Source: Mycolicibacterium setense (GTDB taxonomy: Bacteria > Actinomycetota > Actinomycetes > Mycobacteriales > Mycobacteriaceae). From it: 64,000 bases of DNA. The first letter of the stretch is position 1, and the number at the start of each line of letters is the position of its first letter. The DNA lies in assembly GCF_000805385.1 (NCBI RefSeq), contig NZ_JTJW01000003.1, positions 620,001 through 684,000 of the forward strand, in the 5' to 3' direction. The notes under the pieces are model-generated. The model ran no database searches, was not told where the DNA came from, and was given only the letters and a program-made list of their open reading frames with translations. Below are positions 17,475 to 25,768 of the stretch, piece by piece. The position numbers were made by a program, and so were the translations under genes.

Positions 17475-17513
17475 ACCTGTCACACTCTGTATATGTGGCA
17501 CAAGATGACAGGT
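17475..17513. promoter_or_regulatory. Candidate operator between iclR- and tetR-type genes
   Basis: ACCTGTCA (17475-17482) and TGACAGGT (17506-17513) form a perfect 8-bp inverted repeat with a 23-base spacer just upstream of the chosen IclR start. The spacing and position fit a regulator-binding site, either autoregulatory for IclR or shared with the TetR gene. No experimental motif was matched. Confidence 0.45.
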
Positions 17514-17595
17514 GTGAGTCTAGGCACAATGAGGCAGCGAAGTAAAGCAGGTCACACCCAGGCCGGCGGTCGGCACCTTCGGCGACAATCGTCGA

Positions 17596-18258
17596 ATGCC
17601 CAGAGGTAAAGGGCCGACGCTCACAGAGCGTCGCGCAGAGGAATTGCGGCTGAGCATCGCCAGGACCGCACGCGACATCTTCATCGCGGACGGAGACACC
17701 ACGGCGACCGTGGAACGCATCTGCGCCGAAGTCGGCATCGCGACGCGTACCTTCTACCGCCACTTCCCCGTGAAAGAAGATGTTCTGGGGCCGCTGTTCC
17801 GGCGAAGCGAGGTACACATGCGCAGCCTGTTGGCCGGTGCTGCAGCGGATTCCGACCCCGTAGATGTCCTGGTCGACATGTTCACGGTCGAAGTCCGCCG
17901 CCGGCAGTCGGTTGAGACGCAGAACCTGCAGCCGGTCGAAATGGCCCGGAAACTCATGTCCCTCGTTGCCGAGACCCCGCAGTACCGCTTGCGCTGGATG
18001 GAATGGAGTGAAGGCCTCGCCGACGCCATCACCGAGTTCCTGGCAGGCCATTTCGAATTGGCGGAGGATCCGTTCACCCGGTCGCTGCCGAGCAGACTGA
18101 TCGTCCACGCCAGCAGCAACGCCTACATCTGGTGGGCCGACGCCAAGGAACCGCACGAACTCGACGAGTTGGTCCTCGCGCACCGGTCCGGAATCGGTAT
18201 GGTGCTGGCCGGTTTACAGCCGCTGGAGGTTGCGCGCCAGGCTCCCCGCGGGGCCTAA
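17596..18258 (+). CDS. TetR-family transcriptional regulator
   Basis: A 220-residue TetR regulator. The helix-turn-helix covers about residues 17-60 (RTARDIFIADGDTTATVERI, then VGIATRTFYRHFPVKED). The C-terminal ligand domain has no recognisable specificity. It diverges from the IclR gene across about 130 bases and overlaps by 4 bases the end of the converging HsaD-like hydrolase gene. Control of the flanking catabolic or mce genes is an inference from location. Confidence 0.88.
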   Translation: MPRGKGPTLTERRAEELRLSIARTARDIFIADGDTTATVERICAEVGIATRTFYRHFPVKEDVLGPLFRRSEVHMRSLLAGAAADSDPVDVLVDMFTVEVRRRQSVETQNLQPVEMARKLMSLVAETPQYRLRWMEWSEGLADAITEFLAGHFELAEDPFTRSLPSRLIVHASSNAYIWWADAKEPHELDELVLAHRSGIGMVLAGLQPLEVARQAPRGA

Positions 18259-19136
18259 TCCGTGCGGGTCAAGAACGCGGTCACAACCGACTCGAATGCA
18301 GCTTTCGCCTCGATCATCGCCCAGTGCCCACAGTTGGGGAACACGTGTAGCTCCGCATTGGGAATGGTGCGCATCGGAATCAGCGACATGTCCAGCGGAC
18401 TGACACGGTCGTCACGGCCCCATGTCAAAAGTGTTGGGGCAGAAACCTTGTGCATCCGTGCCCACGGCATGGGCAGATCCGATGCGGCCATCGACGCCAT
18501 CATCGCCGCGAACGCCGCTTTCCCGTACATGCGGCGGGCGGCGGCCAGCGTCTCGGGATCGGTCGCCAGCGTCCACCGCTCCTCGATGAGCTCCTCGGTG
18601 ACCAGCGCCTGGTCGTAGACCATGGAGCGCAGCCAGTCGACCAGGCGCTGCCGGGTGGGATCCTCGGTGAATTCCTGAAGCAGGCGGATGCCTTCGCTGG
18701 GCCCGGGGGAGAAGATCGTCGTGCCGATACCGCCGATCGTCACGAGGCGACCGACGCGCTCGGGTGCGTTGATCGCCGTGTTGATGCCGACACCGCCGCC
18801 CATGGAGTTGCCGACGATGTCCACTCGCTCGATATCGAGGGCATCCAGGAAGGGAACCACCGCGCCTTGCGCGGTGACCATGGGGTGCCCACCCCAGTCG
18901 TCTGAGACGCCGAAGCCGGGGAATTCCAGGACGACGCATCGGAAGCGTTCGGCGAACGTCGGCAGCACGCCTCGGAAGTTGCGCCAGCCCGTGACGCCTG
19001 GCCCTGATCCGTGCAGGAACAGAACGGTGGGGCCGTCGCCCATGTCGTAGTAGCGCAAAACGCCCGCGCTCGTGTTGATCTCACGCAGCGTATCCGCCGC
19101 ACCGGCATCGTTGATGATCGCCGCAGGATCTGACAT
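18255..19136 (-). CDS. Alpha/beta-hydrolase, meta-cleavage product hydrolase type (HsaD-like)
   Basis: A 293-residue alpha/beta hydrolase. LFLHGSGPGVTGWRNF near residues 40-55 is the oxyanion-hole segment characteristic of C-C bond hydrolases (HsaD/BphD). The nucleophile Ser is in GNSMGGG near residue 109, the acid in WGRDDRVSPLD near 242 and the base in CGHWAMIE near 270. HsaD splits the ring-opened product of HsaC; this enzyme would do the same for the product of the dioxygenase at 6191-7099. It is divergent from the mce operon, so both could answer to one control region. Confidence 0.9.
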   Translation of the reverse strand: MSDPAAIINDAGAADTLREINTSAGVLRYYDMGDGPTVLFLHGSGPGVTGWRNFRGVLPTFAERFRCVVLEFPGFGVSDDWGGHPMVTAQGAVVPFLDALDIERVDIVGNSMGGGVGINTAINAPERVGRLVTIGGIGTTIFSPGPSEGIRLLQEFTEDPTRQRLVDWLRSMVYDQALVTEELIEERWTLATDPETLAAARRMYGKAAFAAMMASMAASDLPMPWARMHKVSAPTLLTWGRDDRVSPLDMSLIPMRTIPNAELHVFPNCGHWAMIEAKAAFESVVTAFLTRTD

Positions 19137-19376
19137 GCATCTTCCTTCATGTTGGCGGGCCCGATGCTTCCACCCTCACACGCGCTCGCGCGGCAGGCAA
19201 TGGCGTGTCCCGCTGACCGGTGACGAGTGGCCGTCTGGGGCGGCGGGGGCGGTATTCCCGGTAGGTGGGACATCCGATGGTGTGCTCGGTTGTGAACTGC
19301 GATGGTTCCCGGTCTAGACGTGTTCCAGGTCATACCGGCGCCCCGGAGTGACTCGCATGCGGAAAAGGAGAGCCCG
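19137..19376. promoter_or_regulatory. Divergent control region between hsaD-like gene and mce operon
   Basis: This 240-base gene-free stretch separates two diverging transcripts and must hold both promoters. No clean -35/-10 pair is obvious. AAAAGGAG stands upstream of the yrbEA ATG. TAGGTGGGACATC at 19262-19274 recurs in inverse orientation near 29345. No open frame in it looks coding; a longer yrbEA reading from 19302 lacks family-like sequence. Confidence 0.5.
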
Positions 19377-20147
19377 ATGTTGCAGCGACAACTCGCCGGC
19401 CCACTCGAGGGGGTGGGTGGGTTGTTCGCCATGTCGGTGGATGCCGCCAGATTCGTGGTGCGCAGACCATTCCAATGGCGCGAATTCCTTGACCAATCCT
19501 GGTTCGTGGCACGGGTATCCATGGCGCCGACACTGCTGGTGGCGATCCCGTTCACCGTCCTGGTGTCGTTCACCCTGAACATCCTGCTTCGTGAACTGGG
19601 CGCGGCAGACCTCTCCGGGGCAGGCGCGGCGTTCGGTGCCGTGACCCAGGTCGGGCCCATGGTGACGGTGTTGATCGTCGCCGGTGCCGGGGCCACCGCC
19701 ATGTGTGCCGATCTGGGATCGCGCACCGTGCGTGAAGAGATCGACGCCATGGAGGTGCTGGGCATCAATCCGATACAGCGCCTGGTCACTCCGCGGATGC
19801 TGGCCTCGGGTCTGGTTGCGCTGCTACTCAACAGCGTCGTCGTGATCATCGGAATCCTTGGCGGATACCTGTTTTCGGTGTTCGTCCAAGACGTCAACCC
19901 CGGCGCGTTCGCCGCCGGTATCACCTTGCTCACCGGCATTCCGGAGGTCGTCATCTCCTGCGTCAAGGCGGCTCTCTTCGGCCTGATCGCGGGACTGGTC
20001 GCCTGCTACCGCGGGCTGACCGTCTCGGGCGGAGGTGCCAAAGCGGTCGGCAACGCCGTCAACGAAACAGTGGTCTATGCCTTCATGGCATTGTTCGTCG
20101 TCAACGTGGTGGTCACCGCCATCGGTATCCAGATGACCACCCGATGA
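19377..20147 (+). CDS. YrbEA, permease subunit of Mce lipid transporter
   Basis: A 256-residue MlaE/YrbE permease with about five hydrophobic segments. The conserved region around residues 110-140, GAGATAMCADLGSRTVREEI followed by DAMEVLGINPIQRLV, is the family signature (EQ-loop-like cytoplasmic helix contacting the ATPase Mkl). With YrbEB it forms the membrane pore of an ABC-type Mce importer. ATG 19377 has AAAAGGAG upstream; an upstream in-frame start at 19302 is rejected. Its stop overlaps yrbEB by four bases. Confidence 0.92.
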   Translation: MLQRQLAGPLEGVGGLFAMSVDAARFVVRRPFQWREFLDQSWFVARVSMAPTLLVAIPFTVLVSFTLNILLRELGAADLSGAGAAFGAVTQVGPMVTVLIVAGAGATAMCADLGSRTVREEIDAMEVLGINPIQRLVTPRMLASGLVALLLNSVVVIIGILGGYLFSVFVQDVNPGAFAAGITLLTGIPEVVISCVKAALFGLIAGLVACYRGLTVSGGGAKAVGNAVNETVVYAFMALFVVNVVVTAIGIQMTTR

Positions 20148-21004
20148 CGGCGACGACGGCAGTACTCCAGTCGGCCTACCCGCGCTTGTCCCGGGCGGTT
20201 CGACGGCCCGGGGCGGTGCTGGGCGGCATCGGCGACCATGTCCTGTTCTACGGCCGCGCCTTGGCGGGCGTACCGTTCGCGGCCGCGCACTACCGCAAGG
20301 AAGTCATTCGGCTGATCGCCGAAATCAGCATGGGTGCAGGAACATTGGCGATGATCGGCGGAACCGTCGTGATCGTCGGGTTCCTGACCCTGGCCACGGG
20401 TGGGGTCCTGGCCATCCAGGGTTACAGCTCGCTGGGCAACATCGGCATCGAAGCGCTCACCGGATTCCTCGCGGCGTTCATCAACGTCAGGATCTCGGCG
20501 CCCATCGTCGCCGGTATCGGTCTGGCCGCCACCTTCGGTGCCGGTGTCACCGCGCAGCTCGGCGCGATGCGGATCAACGAAGAGGTCGACGCCTTGGAAG
20601 CGATGGCGATCCGGCCCGTCGAGTACCTGGTGTCCACTCGCATCGTGGCCGGGATGATCGCGATCACCCCGCTGTACTCGATCGCGGTGATCCTGTCCTT
20701 CCTGGCCAGTCAGTTCACCACCGTCGTTCTGCTCGGACAGTCGGGCGGTCTGTACAGTCACTACTTCAGCACGTTCCTCAACCCGATCGATCTGCTCTGG
20801 TCGTTCCTGCAGGCGTTGCTGATGGCGTTGGCAATCCTGTTGGTGCACACCTACTACGGATTCTTCGCCACCGGCGGCCCAGCCGGTGTCGGCGTGGCGG
20901 TCGGCAACGCGGTCCGGACGTCGCTGATCGTCGTCGTCTCGATCACCCTGTTGATCTCGCTGGCCGTCTACGGCTCCAACGGCAACTTCAACCTCTCCGG
21001 CTAG
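20144..21004 (+). CDS. YrbEB, permease subunit of Mce lipid transporter
   Basis: A 286-residue YrbE permease, partner of YrbEA. The signature appears as GAGVTAQLGAMRINEEVDAL followed by EAMAIRPVEYLVSTR near residues 125-165; five or so membrane helices flank it. ATGA overlap with yrbEA indicates coupled translation in equal amounts, as expected for a heterodimeric permease. The ATPase (Mkl) is not encoded here, as is normal in mycobacteria where one ATPase serves several mce loci. Confidence 0.93.
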   Translation: MTATTAVLQSAYPRLSRAVRRPGAVLGGIGDHVLFYGRALAGVPFAAAHYRKEVIRLIAEISMGAGTLAMIGGTVVIVGFLTLATGGVLAIQGYSSLGNIGIEALTGFLAAFINVRISAPIVAGIGLAATFGAGVTAQLGAMRINEEVDALEAMAIRPVEYLVSTRIVAGMIAITPLYSIAVILSFLASQFTTVVLLGQSGGLYSHYFSTFLNPIDLLWSFLQALLMALAILLVHTYYGFFATGGPAGVGVAVGNAVRTSLIVVVSITLLISLAVYGSNGNFNLSG

Positions 21005-21016
21005 AGAAGGCATCTG

Positions 21017-22204
21017 ATGTCGCGTGACGCCAAACGTCAACTGTGCGGACTGATCACGGTCGTGGTGATCGCCGCGATCGTCACCGGGTCCATCGTGCTG
21101 TTCCGCGGTGGGGTCGCGCCCACCGCCTCGGTGACCGTCATCTCCCCGCGCGCCGGCCTGGTGATGAACGCCGACGCCAAGGTGAAGCTGCACGGTGCGC
21201 AGGTCGGCAAGGTGGTCGCCATCGATCCGCTGCCGGACGGGCAGGCAGCCCTGCGATTGGCGATGAATCCCGCAGACCTGCAGTTGATTCCGGCCAATAC
21301 CGGTGTCGAGATCGCGTCGAGCACGGTGTTCGGCGCCAAGTTCGTCCAGCTGGTCCCGCCGGCGGAACCGTCGCAGGAGTCGATGTACGCCGGCCAGGTG
21401 CTCGACGCCACCCACACGACCGTCGAGATCAACACGGTGTTCGAGCAGTTGGTATCGGTGCTGGCGCAGATCCAACCGGAGAAGCTGAACGAGACGCTCG
21501 GCGCGATGGCCCAGGCCGTCGACGGCCGCGGCGACAAGCTGGGGCAGACCCTGGTCGATCTGGACGACATGCTGGCCAAGTTCGCGCCAAGCCTGCCGGC
21601 GCTGAGCCATGAGATGGCTGTGGCACCACAGGTGTTCAACGCTTACGCGGACGCCGGACCGGACCTGATGGACACCGTTCGCAACGCGACACAGCTCAGC
21701 GATACGATCTCCGATCGCCGAGACGATCTGGACGCCTTGCTGATCAGCGCGATCGGGCTTGCCGACGTCGGCAACGACGTCGTGGCGACCAACAGTGCCG
21801 GGGTCACCGATGCCATGCGCCTGCTGGTACCGACCACGAACTTGCTCGGCCAGTACAACCCGGCGCTCAACTGTGCGCTCAAGGGCATGGAGCCGCTGGC
21901 GCTCGGGCCGCCCCAGCCGCTGCCGGGTGTCATGCTGCTGGACTCGTTCCTGCTGGGCACCGAACGCTACCGCTTCCCGGGCAACCTGCCGAAGGTGGCC
22001 GCCACCGGTGGCCCGCAGTGTCAGGGCCTGCCCGAGGTCGGCTTCGAGAAGCGGCCACCGTTCGTGGTGACCGATATCGATGCCAACCCAGCGCAGTACG
22101 GCAATCAGGGGATCTTGTTGAACTCCGACGCACTCAAGCAGGCGCTGTACGGCCCGCTCGACGGCCCGCCACGCAACACCACGCAGATAGGACAACCGGG
22201 ATGA
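21017..22204 (+). CDS. MceA-type Mce family protein
   Basis: A 395-residue Mce subunit: one N-terminal membrane helix (LITVVVIAAIVTGSIVLFRG), then the MCE/MlaD domain (residues about 40-120, VMNADAKVKLHGAQVGKVVA) and a long helical region with a C-terminal globular part. Mce proteins form a periplasmic conduit that hands lipid to the YrbE permease. AGAGAAGG precedes the ATG. It is 12 bases after yrbEB and overlaps mceB by four bases. Confidence 0.92.
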   Translation: MSRDAKRQLCGLITVVVIAAIVTGSIVLFRGGVAPTASVTVISPRAGLVMNADAKVKLHGAQVGKVVAIDPLPDGQAALRLAMNPADLQLIPANTGVEIASSTVFGAKFVQLVPPAEPSQESMYAGQVLDATHTTVEINTVFEQLVSVLAQIQPEKLNETLGAMAQAVDGRGDKLGQTLVDLDDMLAKFAPSLPALSHEMAVAPQVFNAYADAGPDLMDTVRNATQLSDTISDRRDDLDALLISAIGLADVGNDVVATNSAGVTDAMRLLVPTTNLLGQYNPALNCALKGMEPLALGPPQPLPGVMLLDSFLLGTERYRFPGNLPKVAATGGPQCQGLPEVGFEKRPPFVVTDIDANPAQYGNQGILLNSDALKQALYGPLDGPPRNTTQIGQPG

Positions 22205-23232
22205 CGCGAAGCCGCGGGACCGCTGTCAAGTTCGGCGTGTTCGGAGTGACGATGCTGCTCCTGACCGGGGCGTTGTTCGCGATCATGGGCCAGTACCGCA
22301 CCGGGGCGACCAACGGCTACTCGGCCGTGTTCACCGACGCATCGAGCCTGAAGGCCGGAGACTCGGTCCGGGTAGCCGGTATCCGCGTCGGTACGGTCAA
22401 CGACGTTGCGCTGCAACCCGACAACACCGTGCTGGTGCACTTCGACTCGGACCGTGAAGTCGTGATGACGACGGCCACCAAGATCGCGGTGCGTTATCTG
22501 GATCTGGTCGGCAACCGCTACTTGGAGCTGCTGGAGGGTCCGGGATCGACCAAGATCCAGCCGCCCGGTTCACGGATTCCGGTCGACCGGACCGAGCCGG
22601 CGCTGGACCTCGACCTGCTGCTCGGCGGGCTCAAGCCGGTCATCCAGGGTCTCAACGCCCAGAACGTCAACGCCCTGACCAACTCGCTGATCCAGATCCT
22701 GCAGGGCCAGGGGGGCACGGTCGAATCACTGATGGCCCATACGACGTCGTTCACGAAGGCGCTCGCCGACAACGGGCAGACCGTGCAGCAGCTGATCGAC
22801 AACCTGAAAACCGCTGTGGCAACAGTCGCCAAGGACGGCGACAAGTTCTCCGGCGCCGTCGATCAACTCCAACAACTCATCACCGGTCTGTCGCAGGAAC
22901 GCGATCCCGTCGGAGAGGCCATCACCGCGCTCGACAACGGCACCGCATCGTTGACGGACCTGATGACACAGGCCCGCCCGCCGCTGTCGGGCACGGTGGA
23001 TCAACTGACGCGCCTTGCGCCGTTGCTCTCCAATGAAGACGACATGGCGCGTCTGGACCTGTCGTTGCAGAACGCACCGAAGAACTACCGCAAGCTGGTC
23101 CGGTTGGGCGCGTACGGCAGCTTCATCAATCAGTACCTGTGCGGCATGAACGTCCGCGTCACCGACCTGCAGGGGCGCACCGCGTACTTCCCGTGGATCA
23201 TGCAGAACACCGGACGCTGTGGGGAGCCCTGA
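22201..23232 (+). CDS. MceB-type Mce family protein
   Basis: A 343-residue Mce subunit with an N-terminal membrane helix (FGVFGVTMLLLTGALFAIMG) and an MCE domain around residues 40-115 (SLKAGDSVRVAGIRVGTVND). The helical region ends with the conserved mceB tail ending in CGEP. ATG 22201 overlaps the mceA stop (ATGA); the open frame extending to 22018 is not coding. One copy of each of six Mce subunits, in fixed order, is the standard mycobacterial arrangement. Confidence 0.92.
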   Translation: MTRSRGTAVKFGVFGVTMLLLTGALFAIMGQYRTGATNGYSAVFTDASSLKAGDSVRVAGIRVGTVNDVALQPDNTVLVHFDSDREVVMTTATKIAVRYLDLVGNRYLELLEGPGSTKIQPPGSRIPVDRTEPALDLDLLLGGLKPVIQGLNAQNVNALTNSLIQILQGQGGTVESLMAHTTSFTKALADNGQTVQQLIDNLKTAVATVAKDGDKFSGAVDQLQQLITGLSQERDPVGEAITALDNGTASLTDLMTQARPPLSGTVDQLTRLAPLLSNEDDMARLDLSLQNAPKNYRKLVRLGAYGSFINQYLCGMNVRVTDLQGRTAYFPWIMQNTGRCGEP

Positions 23233-24314
23233 TGCTGAAATACCGTGGAGCGCACCTCATCCGCAGCGGACTCATCGGCATCGTGCTGATCGCACTGATC
23301 ATCGCCGTGGGATTGCAGCCGCAGGCGCTGTGGTCATGGGCCAGTTCGGTCAAATACCACGCACTGTTCGCCGAGGCAGGTGGTCTCACCACCGGTAACG
23401 ACGTCAAGATCTCCGGGGTCACCAAGGGGCTCGTCACCGATGTCAGCCTGAGCCACGGCAAGGCGCTCGTGACCTTCACCGTCGACAGCCAGGTGCGTCT
23501 CGGCTCAGACACCACCGCACACATTCGCACCGGGACGATGCTCGGTGCCAGGATGCTCACCCTGGAACCGGCCGGCGCGGGCACGATGCATGCCGCGGAC
23601 ACGATCCCCATCACCAGGACCGCGTCGCCCTACTCATTGACCAACGCCGTCGGTGACTTCACGAACAACACCGCAGGTACCGACACCGCAGCGCTCACCC
23701 AGTCCCTGGATACGTTGTCGGACACCATCGATCGGATGGCGCCGCAGTTGGGGCCGACGTTCGAGGGGCTGTCCCGGCTGTCGGAAACGCTGAACAGCCG
23801 CAACGAGTCGCTGTCCAACCTGCTCAAGAGCGCTGCCGATGTAACCGGGATCCTGTCGAAGCGAAGTGAGCAGGTCAACACGCTGCTGCTGGATGCGAAC
23901 GCATTGACCGGGGTGCTCGATCAACGCAGATACGCGATCGTCAACCTGCTGGCCAACACGTCGGCGCTGTCCCAACAGCTGTCCGGACTCGTTCACGACA
24001 ACGAAGAAGAACTCGCACCCACCCTCAAACAGCTCAACTCGGTGACCGCGATGCTGGAGAAGAATCGCGACAACATCGCCGGTGCGCTGGCCGGCCTCGC
24101 CAAATACCAAGTGACCCAGGGCGAGTCGGTGAACAATGGTTGGTACTACAACGCGTTTGTCGGAAACCTCCTGCCGGCACAGACACTTCAGCCGTTCCTC
24201 GACTACGCCTTCGGGTTCCGGCGCGGCACCAATGCCGGGCAACCACCGGACAACGCGGGTCCCCGCGCCGAATTCCCCTGGCCCCACAACGGCATTCCGG
24301 GAGGAAGTCGATGA
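23232..24314 (+). CDS. MceC-type Mce family protein
   Basis: A 360-residue subunit. The membrane helix GLIGIVLIALIIAVGLQPQ is near the N-terminus and the MCE domain follows (AEAGGLTTGNDVKISGVTKG near residues 45-65). Long amphipathic helices with heptad-like leucines fill residues 150-300. The start overlaps the mceB stop in a TGATG junction. C-terminal PPDNAGPRAEFPWPHNGIPG is proline-rich as in other MceC proteins. Confidence 0.91.
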   Translation: MLKYRGAHLIRSGLIGIVLIALIIAVGLQPQALWSWASSVKYHALFAEAGGLTTGNDVKISGVTKGLVTDVSLSHGKALVTFTVDSQVRLGSDTTAHIRTGTMLGARMLTLEPAGAGTMHAADTIPITRTASPYSLTNAVGDFTNNTAGTDTAALTQSLDTLSDTIDRMAPQLGPTFEGLSRLSETLNSRNESLSNLLKSAADVTGILSKRSEQVNTLLLDANALTGVLDQRRYAIVNLLANTSALSQQLSGLVHDNEEELAPTLKQLNSVTAMLEKNRDNIAGALAGLAKYQVTQGESVNNGWYYNAFVGNLLPAQTLQPFLDYAFGFRRGTNAGQPPDNAGPRAEFPWPHNGIPGGSR

Positions 24315-25768
24315 TCGCCCGCAATCGAAAGCGGATCAGCCGCGCCGCGCTGGTAATGCTCGCCGTGCTGGCATTGGCCGGCGCGGTGGTGATCGTGCGG
24401 CAGACCGTCTTCAAGCCGACCACCATCACCGCATACTTCACGTCGGCCACGGCGATCTACCCGGGCGACGAGGTTCGCGTGGCCGGGGTCAAGGTCGGCT
24501 CCATCAAGAGCATCGAACCGGTGGGCGGCCAGGCGCGAATCACCCTCGCGATCGACCACGACGTGAAAGTGCCGGCCGATGCCAAGGCGATCCTGATGGC
24601 ACAGAACCTGGTTGCCGCACGGTATGTCCAGCTGACGCCGGCCTATGAAGACACGGGGCCGACGATGGCCGACGGAGCGCGGATCGGTGTGGAGCGCACC
24701 GCGGTTCCGGTCGAGTGGGACCAGGTCAAGGACCAGCTCATGCGGTTGGCATCCGATCTGGGACCGCTCAACGGAGCGTCGGCCACGTCGCTGAGCCGCT
24801 TCGTCGACAGCGCCGCCGCGGCGATGAACGGCAACGGCGAGAAGCTGCACGAGGCGATCAGCCAGTTGTCCGGTGTCGCAAAGATTCTGGGTCAGGGTAG
24901 CGGTGACGTCGTCGGCATCATCAAGAACCTTCAGGTCTTCGTCACCGCGCTGCGTGACAGCAATACCCAGATCGTGGAGTTCCAGGGCCATCTCGCCAGC
25001 GTCACAAGTGTCGTCGACGGGAGTCGTTCTGACCTGGACGGCGCCCTCACCAACCTCGCGGACGCCGTCGGCAACGTCCGGCGCTTCATCGAGGGCAGCC
25101 GTGATCAGACCGCCGAGCAGCTGGAGCGGTTGAACAGCGTTACCCAGAACCTGGTGGACAACAAGAGCAAGCTCGAGAACGTTCTGCACGTCGCACCCAA
25201 CGCGATCGCCAACGGCTACAACATCTACAACCCTGACAGCGGCACCGCCGTCGGTGCCTTCGCGCTGTCGAACTTCTCCGATCCGGTCTCCGTGGTGTGC
25301 TCGGCCATCTCGGCGGTGAAGAATGCGACAGCTGCGGAGTCGTCCAAGTTGTGCTCGCAGTACCTCGGACCGGCCCTGTCGTTGATCAACTTCAACTACA
25401 TGCCGATGCCGTTCAACGCCTACCTGAAGAAGGCGCCGAGCCCGGAGAACCTGGTGTACACCGATCCCGACCTCGCTCCGGGCGGAGCCGGCGGACATCC
25501 TCAGCCCTACGCGGATCAACCGCCGGCGGTGTCGGCCTACACCGGAGCCGGTGACGTGCCGCCGCCGGCCGGATGGGGTGCACCTCCGGGGCCGCCTGGT
25601 GCATACGTACCGAACGGTTTTCCCGGGAACCCCGCACCCGCGTTGTACCCCGGTGCGCCGATCCCTGCTGATGCGCCGGGACAAGGGCCGAAGACACTGC
25701 GAGACATGCTGCTTCCCGCCGAAGCCGCACCCATGCCCGCACCGCCGGCCCCAGGAGGCACCCCATGA
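24311..25768 (+). CDS. MceD-type Mce family protein
   Basis: A 485-residue subunit. N-terminal helix ALVMLAVLALAGAVVIVRQT, MCE domain (SATAIYPGDEVRVAGVKVGS near residues 45-65), helical region, and a proline/glycine-rich C-terminal tail from about residue 385 (QPPAVSAYTGAG, then GAPPGPPGAYVPNG), as MceD proteins often have. ATG 24311 overlaps the mceC stop. The low-complexity tail is probably unstructured and may span the cell wall (inference). Confidence 0.91.
   Translation: MIARNRKRISRAALVMLAVLALAGAVVIVRQTVFKPTTITAYFTSATAIYPGDEVRVAGVKVGSIKSIEPVGGQARITLAIDHDVKVPADAKAILMAQNLVAARYVQLTPAYEDTGPTMADGARIGVERTAVPVEWDQVKDQLMRLASDLGPLNGASATSLSRFVDSAAAAMNGNGEKLHEAISQLSGVAKILGQGSGDVVGIIKNLQVFVTALRDSNTQIVEFQGHLASVTSVVDGSRSDLDGALTNLADAVGNVRRFIEGSRDQTAEQLERLNSVTQNLVDNKSKLENVLHVAPNAIANGYNIYNPDSGTAVGAFALSNFSDPVSVVCSAISAVKNATAAESSKLCSQYLGPALSLINFNYMPMPFNAYLKKAPSPENLVYTDPDLAPGGAGGHPQPYADQPPAVSAYTGAGDVPPPAGWGAPPGPPGAYVPNGFPGNPAPALYPGAPIPADAPGQGPKTLRDMLLPAEAAPMPAPPAPGGTP

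Noticed and set aside
20075..22195. Open frame of about 700 codons on the minus strand opposite yrbEB/mceA
   Set aside because: Composition is Arg/Gln/His-rich with no family-like sequence; it mirrors the strongly biased codons of the real genes and is a shadow frame.
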